From the NCBI GenBank assembly GCA_020073245.1, contig JAIQFQ010000001.1, positions 1-64,000 on the forward strand: 64,000 nucleotides of DNA. Reading direction: 5' to 3'. The stretch's first letter is position 1. Every line of letters starts with the position of its first letter. The notes beneath the pieces are model-generated. The model was not told the DNA's origin, did no database searches, and worked only from the letters and a program-made list of their open reading frames with translations. A program made the translations under genes and the position numbers. The stretch is from Terriglobia bacterium (GTDB lineage Bacteria; Acidobacteriota; Thermoanaerobaculia; Thermoanaerobaculales; Thermoanaerobaculaceae). This document shows, piece by piece, positions 44,621-53,332 of the stretch.

Positions 44621-45250
44621 CTACTTCTCGACAGGCTGCCGCAGGATCGTGCGCAGCTTGTCGGGTTTGGCCCGCCGCGGGTCTCCCAGGTAGATCTCGT
44701 GGTGCTTGCCGCGGTAGCGATAGCCATTCTCCGACGCAAACGACCTCATGCGCGCCATCGTTCGCGGTTCCTCATGGTATGGGCCGACGTGCATCGTCTG
44801 GATCGAGAGCCCCTCGCGAAAACGCCCGAACCGCAGGCGAGTCGCAGCCGGCGTACCGATCTTCTCCCGGGTGTCCTCGAGGGCTCGGGCGACCATCGTT
44901 TCGGTGATGTGCTTCGGTTGCATGGTCAGGAGCGTCCAGCGCCAGCGGTCGGTGGACTGAAAGTCGAAGTTGCCGGAGTCCACCCACCACAGCGCCTCGA
45001 GCGCCATCACGGCGTAGTCAATGGGTTTGCGCGTGTTCATTTTCGACATGGACTTGAGCGTGAACGACACGCCCTCCAGCGCCGCAATCGCGTTCTGGAA
45101 GGCGACCGACGTCGCCGGGCGCTCACTCGGTTCCATGTAGCCGTCGATCATCACGAAGTTGAACTCCGGGACGTTGACCACCCCGATCTTGGTTGCGGAC
45201 GGCGCGTAGAACTCCTTCAGTTCCTTCTTGAGATCGATCTTCGTGACCAC
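44621..45250 (-). CDS. GyrI-like small-molecule-binding protein
   Basis: The 209-residue protein starts at GTG 45250 (AAGGGG seven bases upstream). LKEFYAPSATKIGVVNVPEF, NFVMIDGYMEPSE and YRYRGKHHEIYLGDPRRAKPDKLRTILRQPV are the GyrI-like family signature (as in YdeI/SbmC and AraC-linked binding domains). This stand-alone form has no DNA-binding domain. GyrI proteins bind small hydrophobic molecules or protect gyrase. No partner is evident; it lies 227 bases after the radical SAM gene. Confidence 0.88.
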   Translation of the reverse strand: MVTKIDLKKELKEFYAPSATKIGVVNVPEFNFVMIDGYMEPSERPATSVAFQNAIAALEGVSFTLKSMSKMNTRKPIDYAVMALEALWWVDSGNFDFQSTDRWRWTLLTMQPKHITETMVARALEDTREKIGTPAATRLRFGRFREGLSIQTMHVGPYHEEPRTMARMRSFASENGYRYRGKHHEIYLGDPRRAKPDKLRTILRQPVEK

Positions 45251-45477
45251 AGCGTTCCCCTTCTTTCCGGGGCTGCCTCCCCCTGAGGGGCAACAGTTTG
45301 TGTGGGCGGTCCCACACCATGGTACAGCGAATGTGCCGCGCTGGAAGGCCAAACGGCCGGCAAACGTGAGACGGTCGCATATCGAGTTCGGTTGTGCGTC
45401 TTCGGGCAAACGGGCCAGCGCTCATCGTGGAGGCCTGGCGGAGAGCACGGCGACAGACCCGCGCCTGGGATCCGGCA
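45251..45477. other. intergenic, nothing recognised
   Basis: The interval between the radical SAM stop and the GyrI-like start holds no clear gene. It contains the ribosome site of the GyrI-like gene and probably its promoter. Confidence 0.35.
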
Positions 45478-47229
45478 TCATGCCGGGACTGTCGGCGGAA
45501 GACCGCTGGCGAGTCGCGCGATGAGCTCGTCCATTCTGGCCTGGAAGCGAGCGACGGCTTCCTCGGCGTAGATGCGGAAGTCCTTGTTGATCCGGCGGCA
45601 GCGCGCCTGCATCCGTGCCACAACGCGATCCCTGTACGCGGTCAGCTCTGTGATCCTCGACCTGATCTCGGTCGCCGAGACGTCCCTCAAGCTCCTCTCG
45701 AAGGAGTGCGTGAGGTCGTCGAGGGCCATCCTGAAGCGGTCCACCTCCATCACGTTTCTCGTCATCTTGAAGAAGTGGTGGCCCTTTACCGCCATCGTGA
45801 CGGCTTCCGCCACCATCAGAGGCTTGGCGAGGAAACCCCGGATGAGGAACTTCCAGTACGCCCAGGAGTAGCGTGAGAACGTCTGGCGCAGGAGCGAAAG
45901 GGCGAAAGCCCGAAGTTCCGCGACGCGCACCCTACGATGAGACGTCTTGTGGGTCTTCAGTGACCGCAGCAGCTTGAGGCAGCGTTCGAAATACCTGTCG
46001 GGCTTGTAGATTTCGGTCAACACCCGTTTGTAGCCGGCGATGAGCCTTCGCGCGTCCATTTTCGGCACGAAGTTGAGCCTAAGGTCGTGGGTGTTGTTGC
46101 CGCTCGATTCGTCCGTGAGGCGTCCCTCCGCCTTGAGCCGTCGATAGAGCTGGGTGTTGGGGACAGCCGTGAGGAGACCCACCATGGCCGTGGGGATGCC
46201 TGCGTCCTGGATGAAGCCGATCTGGCGATCGAAGATGTCCTCGGGGTCGGTGTCGAAGCCGAGGATGAACCCCCCCGAGACCTCCATTCCCTTTGCCTGA
46301 ATCCTGCGGACGCTGGAGAGCATGTCGGACTTGAGGTTCTGCTTCTTTCCCATGGATTCGAGGGTGCACCTGTCCGGGGTTTCGATACCCAGGAACACCA
46401 TGTTGAAGCCCGCGCTCACCATCTGGTCCATCAGCTCCTCGTCCTCGGCAAGGCTCAGGGTGGCTTCGGTGAAGAGCGAGAAGGGATAGTCCCTTTCCTG
46501 CTGCCACCGGGCGACCTGCGGCAGCAGGTTCTTGACCTCTTTCCTGTTCCCGATGAAGTTGTCGTCCACCACGAAGAGGGAACCCCGCCCTCCCCCCTCG
46601 TACAGAGCGTTCAGTTCGCTCAGGAACTGGGTCGTGGTCTTGGTGCGGGGCCGCCGTCCGAAGAGCTCGATGATGTCGCAGAACTCGCAGGAGTGTGGGC
46701 ACCCGCGGGAGTACTGGAGAGCCATCGAGGAGTATCTCTTCCTGTTCAGCAGGTCGAAGCGTGGCGACGGCGTGAGGGCGAGGTCGGGCTTGCCCGGATC
46801 CGAGTAGACGTGCTCTGCCGTTCCCCTGTCCAGGTCAGCAATGAACTGTGGAAGCGTGACCTCCGCCTCGTTCAGGACGAAGTGATCCACCCCCTCGATG
46901 CGCTCGTATGAGGTCGTTGGATAGGGCCCGCCCGCCACCACGCGCTTCCCGTGCTTCTTGCACATGCCAATGACCCGGTCGAGGGAGTCCTTCTGGACGA
47001 TCATGGAGGACGTGAAGACGATGTCTGCCGCGGCAACGGCGGACTCGCGCAGCGGCTCCACATTCATGTCCACCAGAGTGACTTCGAATTCCTCCGGAAG
47101 CATGGCCGCCACGGTCAGCAGCCCAAGCGGCGGGAAGCTCGCCTTCTTCCCGATGAAGCGAAGCGCGTACTTCATGCTCCAGTACGTCGGGGGCATCTCC
47201 GGATATACCAACAGCGCTTTGAGACCCAT
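45478..47229 (-). CDS. B12-binding radical SAM protein (DUF4070 type)
   Basis: The 583-residue enzyme has an N-terminal cobalamin-binding fold (about 5-140, with FPPLGLLTVAAMLPEEFEV), a radical SAM core with Cys177, Cys181 and Cys184 (CxxxCxxC in RGCPHSCEFCD), and the DUF4070 C-terminal region (about 370-520, with PKMDARRLIAGYKRVLTEIY). HpnJ and HpnR of hopanoid synthesis belong to this class, but no hopanoid gene is here. It probably methylates or rearranges a lipid or peptide. GGGGGGAGT before ATG 47229 is a good ribosome site. A long C-terminal coiled helix (about 520-575) is unusual. Confidence 0.93.
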   Translation of the reverse strand: MGLKALLVYPEMPPTYWSMKYALRFIGKKASFPPLGLLTVAAMLPEEFEVTLVDMNVEPLRESAVAAADIVFTSSMIVQKDSLDRVIGMCKKHGKRVVAGGPYPTTSYERIEGVDHFVLNEAEVTLPQFIADLDRGTAEHVYSDPGKPDLALTPSPRFDLLNRKRYSSMALQYSRGCPHSCEFCDIIELFGRRPRTKTTTQFLSELNALYEGGGRGSLFVVDDNFIGNRKEVKNLLPQVARWQQERDYPFSLFTEATLSLAEDEELMDQMVSAGFNMVFLGIETPDRCTLESMGKKQNLKSDMLSSVRRIQAKGMEVSGGFILGFDTDPEDIFDRQIGFIQDAGIPTAMVGLLTAVPNTQLYRRLKAEGRLTDESSGNNTHDLRLNFVPKMDARRLIAGYKRVLTEIYKPDRYFERCLKLLRSLKTHKTSHRRVRVAELRAFALSLLRQTFSRYSWAYWKFLIRGFLAKPLMVAEAVTMAVKGHHFFKMTRNVMEVDRFRMALDDLTHSFERSLRDVSATEIRSRITELTAYRDRVVARMQARCRRINKDFRIYAEEAVARFQARMDELIARLASGLPPTVPA

Positions 47230-47404
47230 CGGACACTCCCCCCCTGAAGATGGGCTTCAGCGGCAATCTAGCCCCTCGGCGCATCACAATCAAGCGTCCA
47301 TCCACCCGAGTAGGCAACCGGTTCGTCCCGGCCGGGCTCTCCCCCCTGCCGGAGCTACCAGGCGCGCCAACGTGTGCTGGTCGGATTGCCGTCGTCAGTC
47401 GGCT

Positions 47405-48808
47405 CTACTTCCGGGGCTCGAGGCTCGCGGCGATGCGCTCCTGGTACGCCGCCACCCGTTCACGCACGGCCGCCTCGCTCACCGTGAGGACACGACCCGC
47501 CAGCATCACCACCTTGCCGTCGATGATGACCGTGTCCACGTCGCTGGCCTTGGTCGAATAGACCAGAAGCGAGTATGGATCGTAGTGAGGGATTTGGTGG
47601 AGGCCGTCGGTGCGCACCAGGATCAGGTCGGCCCGCTTGCCTGCCTCCAGCGACCCGATCACGTTCTGCAGGCCGACGGCTTTGGCGCCGAGGCGCGTCG
47701 CCATCGCGAGCGCGGTACGAGCGTTCAGCACCTTCGGGTCGCCGCTCGTGACCTTGTGAAGCTTGGCCGCGGTGTCCATCTCCTCCCACAGCGACAGGTC
47801 GTTGTTGGAGGCTGCGCCGTCGGTGCCGAGGCCGACCGCGACCCCCGCCGCCAGCAGCGCAGGCACGGGGGCCACGCCCGATGCGCCCTTCATGTTGGAC
47901 TGTGGGCAGTGCGCCACCCCGACCTTATGCTCGGCCAGCAGCGCGATCTCCGCAGGGCTCGGGAAGATCATGTGGGCCGCCACGACCCGATCGTCGAGGA
48001 TGCCGAGCGATGCCACGTACTCCACCGGGCCCTTGCCGTGCTTCTCCCGAACGAACTCGACCTCGTAGCGAGCCTCAGCCAAGTGCATGAGCATCGGCAC
48101 ATCGTGCTTCGCGGCCAGGGCGTGCGCTTCCCGCAGGTGGTCGGCCGACACGGTGTACGTGGCGTGCGGCGCCACCGCCGGCGTGATCAGCGGATGACCG
48201 CGCCACCGCACCAGGAACCTTTCCATGTACGCCAGCGCATCCGCCCAGGTCTTGTTGTCGGGGGCGGGAAAATCGATAAGTGACTCCCCGACCACCGCCC
48301 GCATCCCGCAACGGGCCGCCTCCTCTGCGATGGCGTCTTCGAAGTAGTACATGTCGACGAAGGTCGTGACTCCGCCCCGCAGCAGCTCGAGGCAGGCCAG
48401 GCGCGTCCCCCAGCGCACGAACTCCTCGTCGACGAACCGCGCCTCCAGCGGGAAAATGCGGCCGTACAGGAAGCCCGTGAGGTCCAGGTCGTCGGCCACT
48501 CCACGAAACAGCGTCATCGGCACGTGCGTGTGGGCGTTGATCAGGCCGGGCATGATGATCCGACCGGAGGCGTCGAGGCACCGCGCCCCGGGGAAACGGC
48601 GCGCGAGGTCCGCCGCCGGACCCACCGCCTCAATTCGGTTGCCCCGGACGGCCACGGCCCCGCCGGGGATGATCGTCCCGGCCTCGTCCATCGCAACGAC
48701 CAGACCCCCATCCACCAGCCACACGTCCTCCGACGCAGCCGCCGGTGAGAGGGCCCAGGCCGCCATACCGCAAGCCAAAACGGCGAGCAAAACGCAACGG
48801 CGTGACAT
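47405..48808 (-). CDS. exported amidohydrolase, SAH/MTA deaminase-like
   Basis: The 467-residue enzyme starts at ATG 48808 (AAGGAGG upstream) with a Sec signal (RRCVLLAVLACGMAAWALSP). The amidohydrolase metal sites are visible: HTH in INAHTHVPMTLF, the middle His in AVAPHATYT, the His of AAHMIFPSP and the Asp in GTDGAASNND. The GTDGAASNND block is typical of the ATZ/TRZ and MTA/S-adenosylhomocysteine deaminase group. Those relatives are cytosolic; a periplasmic form is uncommon. It lies 205 bases after the TonB receptor on the same strand, and probably processes an imported purine-like compound. Confidence 0.88.
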   Translation of the reverse strand: MSRRCVLLAVLACGMAAWALSPAAASEDVWLVDGGLVVAMDEAGTIIPGGAVAVRGNRIEAVGPAADLARRFPGARCLDASGRIIMPGLINAHTHVPMTLFRGVADDLDLTGFLYGRIFPLEARFVDEEFVRWGTRLACLELLRGGVTTFVDMYYFEDAIAEEAARCGMRAVVGESLIDFPAPDNKTWADALAYMERFLVRWRGHPLITPAVAPHATYTVSADHLREAHALAAKHDVPMLMHLAEARYEVEFVREKHGKGPVEYVASLGILDDRVVAAHMIFPSPAEIALLAEHKVGVAHCPQSNMKGASGVAPVPALLAAGVAVGLGTDGAASNNDLSLWEEMDTAAKLHKVTSGDPKVLNARTALAMATRLGAKAVGLQNVIGSLEAGKRADLILVRTDGLHQIPHYDPYSLLVYSTKASDVDTVIIDGKVVMLAGRVLTVSEAAVRERVAAYQERIAASLEPRK

Positions 48809-48961
48809 CGGCGCCTCCTTGGGTTCAACTGCGTCCATGATACCCGCCGTAGGAAGTTCCTTCACCCCGACCGCCAGTCCCGCCGCTGTGGTGCCGGTAT
48901 CTCCCTCACGGCGAGGATGCGGCCAGCGCGCGGAACCCGTGACCCCGGGCAAGAACGCCGA

Positions 48962-48985
48962 TGGGCGGGGATCGCTCCCCGCCCA
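48962..48985 (-). terminator. 10-bp hairpin after the TonB receptor gene
   Basis: TGGGCGGGGA, loop TCGC, TCCCCGCCCA, perfect stem. It lies 29 bases after the receptor stop on the minus strand. It is followed by CGGCGTTCTTG in that direction, a poor T run. Confidence 0.6.
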
Positions 48986-49013
48986 CCGAGCGTGGTGGCT
49001 GCAGCTAGGGGGT

Positions 49014-51350
49014 TCAGAACTTCGCGTTGAACTCCACGCCGATGATCCTCGGCTCGTTCGTCATGCCGGTCAGGTTGTCGAAATCGATTGCGCCCTGGAG
49101 GATCTTCGCATCCGTAATGTTCCGTCCGAACAGGGCAACCTCGTACTTGCCGGCGTTCCAGCCGTAGCCCAGGCGCAGCCCGAACTCCAGGCTGTCAGAG
49201 TGGAACTCCTTCGACTCGTAGAGCGGGAAGTGCTTGTCGCTGGAGTAGGCCCAGTCGAGGCTGCCGAAGAATCCCTTGGACACCGGGTTGGACTGGTAGT
49301 TGAGGACGCCGGAGAAGATCCACTCCGGCGCATAGGGCAGGCTGTTGCCGTCGATGTACACCAGACCGTTCCTGATCGGATTGGTGATCGTGCACCCGCC
49401 GCCGCACGTCGCGACCGTCAGGTTCTTGTCGTTGATCTTGGTCGGGTTCCAGGAGAGGCCGAAGCTCGTGAACACGTTCTGCGAGGCGATGTACTCGATG
49501 TCGGCCTCGAAGCCGTGGCCGTCGGTCCGGTGAGCGTTGAGCAGCGTCGCGACATTGTACTGGCCGCCGACCGCGGTGAGCTGCTGGCCGTCCATCTGGA
49601 AGACGTACGCGGTCAGGTTCAGGCGCAGCCGCTGATCGGCGAGGATCGACTTCATCCCGACCTCCGCCGACGTGATCGTCTCCGCCTTGGCCACCGAGAC
49701 ACCGTTGGTGGCCGGGTTCTGGCCGTCCGAGAAGTCGGGCGCGAACATGATGCGGCCCTGGATGCTGGGCCCGCGGTAGCCCGTCGCGACGCGGCCGTAC
49801 CAGTTGACGTTGGCGCTCGCCTTGTAGGTCGCGCTCAGGTCCCAGCTGACGTTGCTGTCCGAGGTGTGCCGTGTGATCGGGTGCGTCAGCGGCGGCTGGA
49901 ACAGCGGCATCGGCCTGTCGGCCGCGAAGTCCTTCTTGTCGTCCGTGAACCTCAGGCCAACCTTGAGTGCCCACGTGTCCGAGAGGTTGTAGTCGACCGA
50001 CCCGAAGAGGGCGTAGCTGTCGGTCGTCTGGTTCTGGATCGCGTACCCATTCTGGGGGTTGCCCGCCGCCACGCTGTTGTAGCTGAACGAGTCGATGTCG
50101 ACCTTCTCGTTGAAGTAGTACGCGCCGACGATCCAGTTGAAGGGCCCCGTGCCGTTGCTGGCGAGCCGCAGTTCCTCGGTGGTCTGGTCGAGCTTGGGGA
50201 TTCCATCGGCGCTCTCCGAGTTGAACGGGATGAACCCGGGTCCGTACGGCGGGTGAGACGCATCCCCGTAGCCGCCGTCGATGTCGCCGCGGCTGTACAT
50301 GTTGTTGATCTTCTCGTAGCCCGTGATCGAGGTCAGGGTCGCGGGGCCGAAGTTGTACTCCAGCCTCAGCAGACCGCCCAGGGAGCTGATCAGCTGGGCG
50401 TTCAAGCCGTCCTGATAGACGACGTCCTGCTTGTACCCGGGGACGAAGTCGTTGGTCCCCGGCTTGATGATGTTGGCCCTGAAGATCCGCGCGGTGCCGT
50501 CGACGTGCCAGCCGTGCACGTTGAGCAGCGCGCTGAACTTGTCGTCCGGCTTCCACAGGAACTGCAGCCGGGCGGCGCCGGTCTTGTAGCCCCCGAGGGC
50601 GGGGTTGTTGCCGGTGTACCCGGACCACTTGTTGTCGACCCAGTCGCTCTCGGACTGCCACAACACCGAGAAGCGGGCGTAGAGCGTGTCGCTCAGAGCG
50701 CCGCCGATCCCGCCGTTGACGTCGACGTTGTTGTACTGCCCGTAGGAGGTCTTGAAGTTGGCCTCGAACTCCTTCGTCGGCCGCTTGGTATCGAACTTGA
50801 TCACGCCGGCGGGCGTGTTGCGCCCGAACAGCGTCCCCTGCGGGCCGCGCAGGACCTCGATGCGGTCGAGATCGAACAGCGGCATGCCCTTGACGATCGG
50901 GTTCTCCATCACGACCTCGTCGACCACCATCGAGACGGGCTGCGAGGCGTTCAGGTCGAAGTCGGTGTTCCCCAGGCCGCGCATGTAGAAGCGCGGGAAC
51001 GCCCGGCCGAACGACGACTCGAGCGTCAGGCTCGGCACCCGGCCCGAGATTGCGCGGATGTCCGGACCAGCCGTGAGGATGATGCCGAGATCCGCGCCGG
51101 CCAGCGTCGAGACCGCGACCGGGATCTTCTGGACATCCTCAGGGCGCTTCTGCGCCGTGACGATGATCTGCTCGACGACCTGCCCGGTCGGTTGGGCCTG
51201 CTCTTCCTCCTTCTGGGCTTGCTGCTGCTCCTTCACCGCCTCCTTTCCCGTCTGCGCGCCCTCCTGGGCGAAGCAAACTCCCCCGATGGCCACCACACAG
51301 ACTGCGAGAATGACGATGCCAAAGATCCGCCAGGCCGATCCGTTTCCCAT
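49014..51350 (-). CDS. TonB-dependent outer membrane receptor
   Basis: The 778-residue protein has a signal (about 15-35), a plug domain (about 55-180, with IVTAQKRPEDVQKIPVAVST, a TonB-box-like start) and a 22-strand barrel (about 185-778). The last strand ends in F with IIGVEFNAKF, the terminal aromatic needed for Bam assembly. It imports a large nutrient such as a siderophore, vitamin or glycan. AAGGAGGAGG before ATG 51350 is a strong ribosome site. Downstream on the same strand lie an exported amidohydrolase and a B12-dependent enzyme, so uptake of a cobamide or purine-like compound is possible, as a guess. Confidence 0.95.
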   Translation of the reverse strand: MGNGSAWRIFGIVILAVCVVAIGGVCFAQEGAQTGKEAVKEQQQAQKEEEQAQPTGQVVEQIIVTAQKRPEDVQKIPVAVSTLAGADLGIILTAGPDIRAISGRVPSLTLESSFGRAFPRFYMRGLGNTDFDLNASQPVSMVVDEVVMENPIVKGMPLFDLDRIEVLRGPQGTLFGRNTPAGVIKFDTKRPTKEFEANFKTSYGQYNNVDVNGGIGGALSDTLYARFSVLWQSESDWVDNKWSGYTGNNPALGGYKTGAARLQFLWKPDDKFSALLNVHGWHVDGTARIFRANIIKPGTNDFVPGYKQDVVYQDGLNAQLISSLGGLLRLEYNFGPATLTSITGYEKINNMYSRGDIDGGYGDASHPPYGPGFIPFNSESADGIPKLDQTTEELRLASNGTGPFNWIVGAYYFNEKVDIDSFSYNSVAAGNPQNGYAIQNQTTDSYALFGSVDYNLSDTWALKVGLRFTDDKKDFAADRPMPLFQPPLTHPITRHTSDSNVSWDLSATYKASANVNWYGRVATGYRGPSIQGRIMFAPDFSDGQNPATNGVSVAKAETITSAEVGMKSILADQRLRLNLTAYVFQMDGQQLTAVGGQYNVATLLNAHRTDGHGFEADIEYIASQNVFTSFGLSWNPTKINDKNLTVATCGGGCTITNPIRNGLVYIDGNSLPYAPEWIFSGVLNYQSNPVSKGFFGSLDWAYSSDKHFPLYESKEFHSDSLEFGLRLGYGWNAGKYEVALFGRNITDAKILQGAIDFDNLTGMTNEPRIIGVEFNAKF

Positions 51351-51718
51351 GACGGTCTCCTCCTCCTTCGCAACAAGGTCCGAGTCAGTCAGCTGCTGTC
51401 TCCAGATTCTAGCAGGATTTGTGGCGCAAGTCCGGGGCCAAAGACACGGAAGATGCTTCCAGACCTTCTAGCTCGCACCTCTCACCAGCTCCCCTTGGGG
51501 GTGCTCCAGAACCCTGAGGGGGGTCGTGAAAGTAACCCCTCCGCCCCGAAGGGGAACCCACACGACGAGGGGGCCAACGCTGACCGGGGACCTCAAACCG
51601 GCGGCGGTACCGTGCCGGGTTGGGCGATGAATCGGGCTCTTTCTGTCGTCGAGGAGTGGTAGGGATACCTGGAGGGAGCTGCAAGTCGTGCCCCATCCCG
51701 CGCGCACATGGGGTCAAG
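51351..51718. other. intergenic region, nothing recognised
   Basis: These 368 bases between the BamA-like gene end and the TonB receptor start contain no protein-like frame and no RNA I can name. The receptor promoter should lie here. Confidence 0.35.
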
Positions 51719-53332
51719 TCAAAATAGCGAGTCGCTCGTGAGCTGGAACACCGGTCCCTTGCCGCGATCGGGGTACGCGAGCTCCAGCCGGAGAATGCGC
51801 ACCACCGAGGCACGGGTGATCTCGACAAGGAGACCGGCGCCCACGTCGCTGCGCCACCCGCCGGTAGGCGGTCCGACCCTTGCGCCCCACGTCTTGCCGC
51901 AGTCCGCGAACGCCGTGAGGCCCAGGGCCGCGACGTGGAGAAGTTCGCCGGTGACGCGGCGGCGCCACTCAAGGTTGGTTGCCACCCTTGACGTCCCGTC
52001 GAAGGTGTTGGGGTCGTAGCCGCGGAGGCCGGTGTCCGCGCCCAGCGTGAGCTGCCGATCAAGGTCGAGGTTGTTGCCGAGATCGGCCGCCACGCGCGCC
52101 CGCCAGCCCGCCGTGCCGATGAGCGCACCCCCTACCTCGAGGTGGGTCACGCCGTTCGCGAGACTGCCATCCTCCACCCGTCCCGAGAGGTCGGCGATCA
52201 ACCAGGAGTAGGTGCTCCCGTTCAGCTGTCCCAGGGTGAGAGAGCCGTGGTAGCGCATCCTGGCGCGGTCGCCGCCGAACGCAGGCAGCGAGAGGCCGGC
52301 CGTCAGCTGCCAATTGGGTCCAAGCGGGAGGTCCTCCTGCCGCAGCCACGCGCGGAACCCCTGGACCACCCTCCAGTTGAAGGCCTGGTGCTCCCAACCC
52401 ACCTCGACGCCCAGGAGGTCGCGGTCATGCGGCTGCGGATAATAAGAGCCGTCGAGGCGGTGCCAGCCGCGGAAGAAGGCGGAATCGCCGAAGACCCCAG
52501 CCGTGAGGCGGTTAGTGAGGACACCGTCGCCCGGCAGCCGCAGCCCTCCCCACACCTCGAAGCTCCGTGTGTTGGCCTGGCCCGCCACGTTCCGCTCCCC
52601 GCCCGACCAGAGGTACTCCTGCAGTCCTTCGCGTCGCCACTCCACGCCACCTGCCCGCGGCGTCAGGATGGCGAAAAACGGGTATTCGAGTTGGAACGTA
52701 TCCGTGGACCCGTCGGAGGATTTCTTGTGCTCGAGCCCGAGCTGCCAGCGGCTGTGCAGGAAGGTGAAGTCCCTGTACCGGAAGGTCGTGGTCGTGCGTT
52801 CGGCGTCAGAACGGACATCGAGCAGGAAGCTCTTGCCCAGGCCCAGCAGGTTGTCCTCCGAGATGCTTCCGCCGGCATGCCGATTGTTCCCGGAAATCCC
52901 GAAGTCAATACCGACCCCGGTCGTCCACTGGTCGTGGGTCTCCACCACCACCTCGGCCCCACCGGGAACGGGGCGCGTCGAGATGTGCACCGGGTTGAGG
53001 AAACCCGTGCCACGCAGGATCAGCTCGCTTTCGAGGAGTCGCGCCGGGTCGAGGGGGTCGCCGACGTCGAAGAGCAGCAGCGAGCGGATGAACTCCTCAC
53101 GGGTCTGGATATGCAGGGCGTCGACCCAACGATAGGGCCACGAAGAGGTCGCGGGGTCGTCGAGATCGTAGATATCGTGGCGCTCGATGCGCACGGCCAC
53201 GATCGGCGTGCCGGGCGCCACCACCCCGGTGCCTGCACCGACTGCAGCGAGCGCAAACAGCGCGCAAACGACCCGCAAACTGGGGCTGCCATTGCCCGGC
53301 CTTCGAGCGCCCCCGTCACACGTGGTCGGCAT
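51719..53332 (-). CDS. BamA/TamA-like outer membrane protein
   Basis: The 537-residue protein has a signal (about 20-40), at least one POTRA-like domain (about 80-150, with FDVGDPLDPARLLESELILR) and a beta-barrel (about 160-537) ending in QLTSDSLF, an aromatic C-terminus. ADTGLRGYDPNTFDG fits the conserved RGF/RGY loop of the Omp85 barrel. It could insert or transport protein or lipid at the outer membrane. It starts inside the end of the P-type ATPase gene (17-base overlap) on the same strand. No TamB-like partner is nearby. The barrel is shorter than that of BamA itself. Confidence 0.85.
   Translation of the reverse strand: MPTTCDGGARRPGNGSPSLRVVCALFALAAVGAGTGVVAPGTPIVAVRIERHDIYDLDDPATSSWPYRWVDALHIQTREEFIRSLLLFDVGDPLDPARLLESELILRGTGFLNPVHISTRPVPGGAEVVVETHDQWTTGVGIDFGISGNNRHAGGSISEDNLLGLGKSFLLDVRSDAERTTTTFRYRDFTFLHSRWQLGLEHKKSSDGSTDTFQLEYPFFAILTPRAGGVEWRREGLQEYLWSGGERNVAGQANTRSFEVWGGLRLPGDGVLTNRLTAGVFGDSAFFRGWHRLDGSYYPQPHDRDLLGVEVGWEHQAFNWRVVQGFRAWLRQEDLPLGPNWQLTAGLSLPAFGGDRARMRYHGSLTLGQLNGSTYSWLIADLSGRVEDGSLANGVTHLEVGGALIGTAGWRARVAADLGNNLDLDRQLTLGADTGLRGYDPNTFDGTSRVATNLEWRRRVTGELLHVAALGLTAFADCGKTWGARVGPPTGGWRSDVGAGLLVEITRASVVRILRLELAYPDRGKGPVFQLTSDSLF

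Noticed and set aside
48351..51662. A very long plus-strand open frame opposite the amidohydrolase and TonB receptor
   Set aside because: Its peptide is rich in Val, Arg, Glu and Gly with no recognisable domain; it mirrors the codons of the receptor. Long antisense frames are usual in GC-rich genes.
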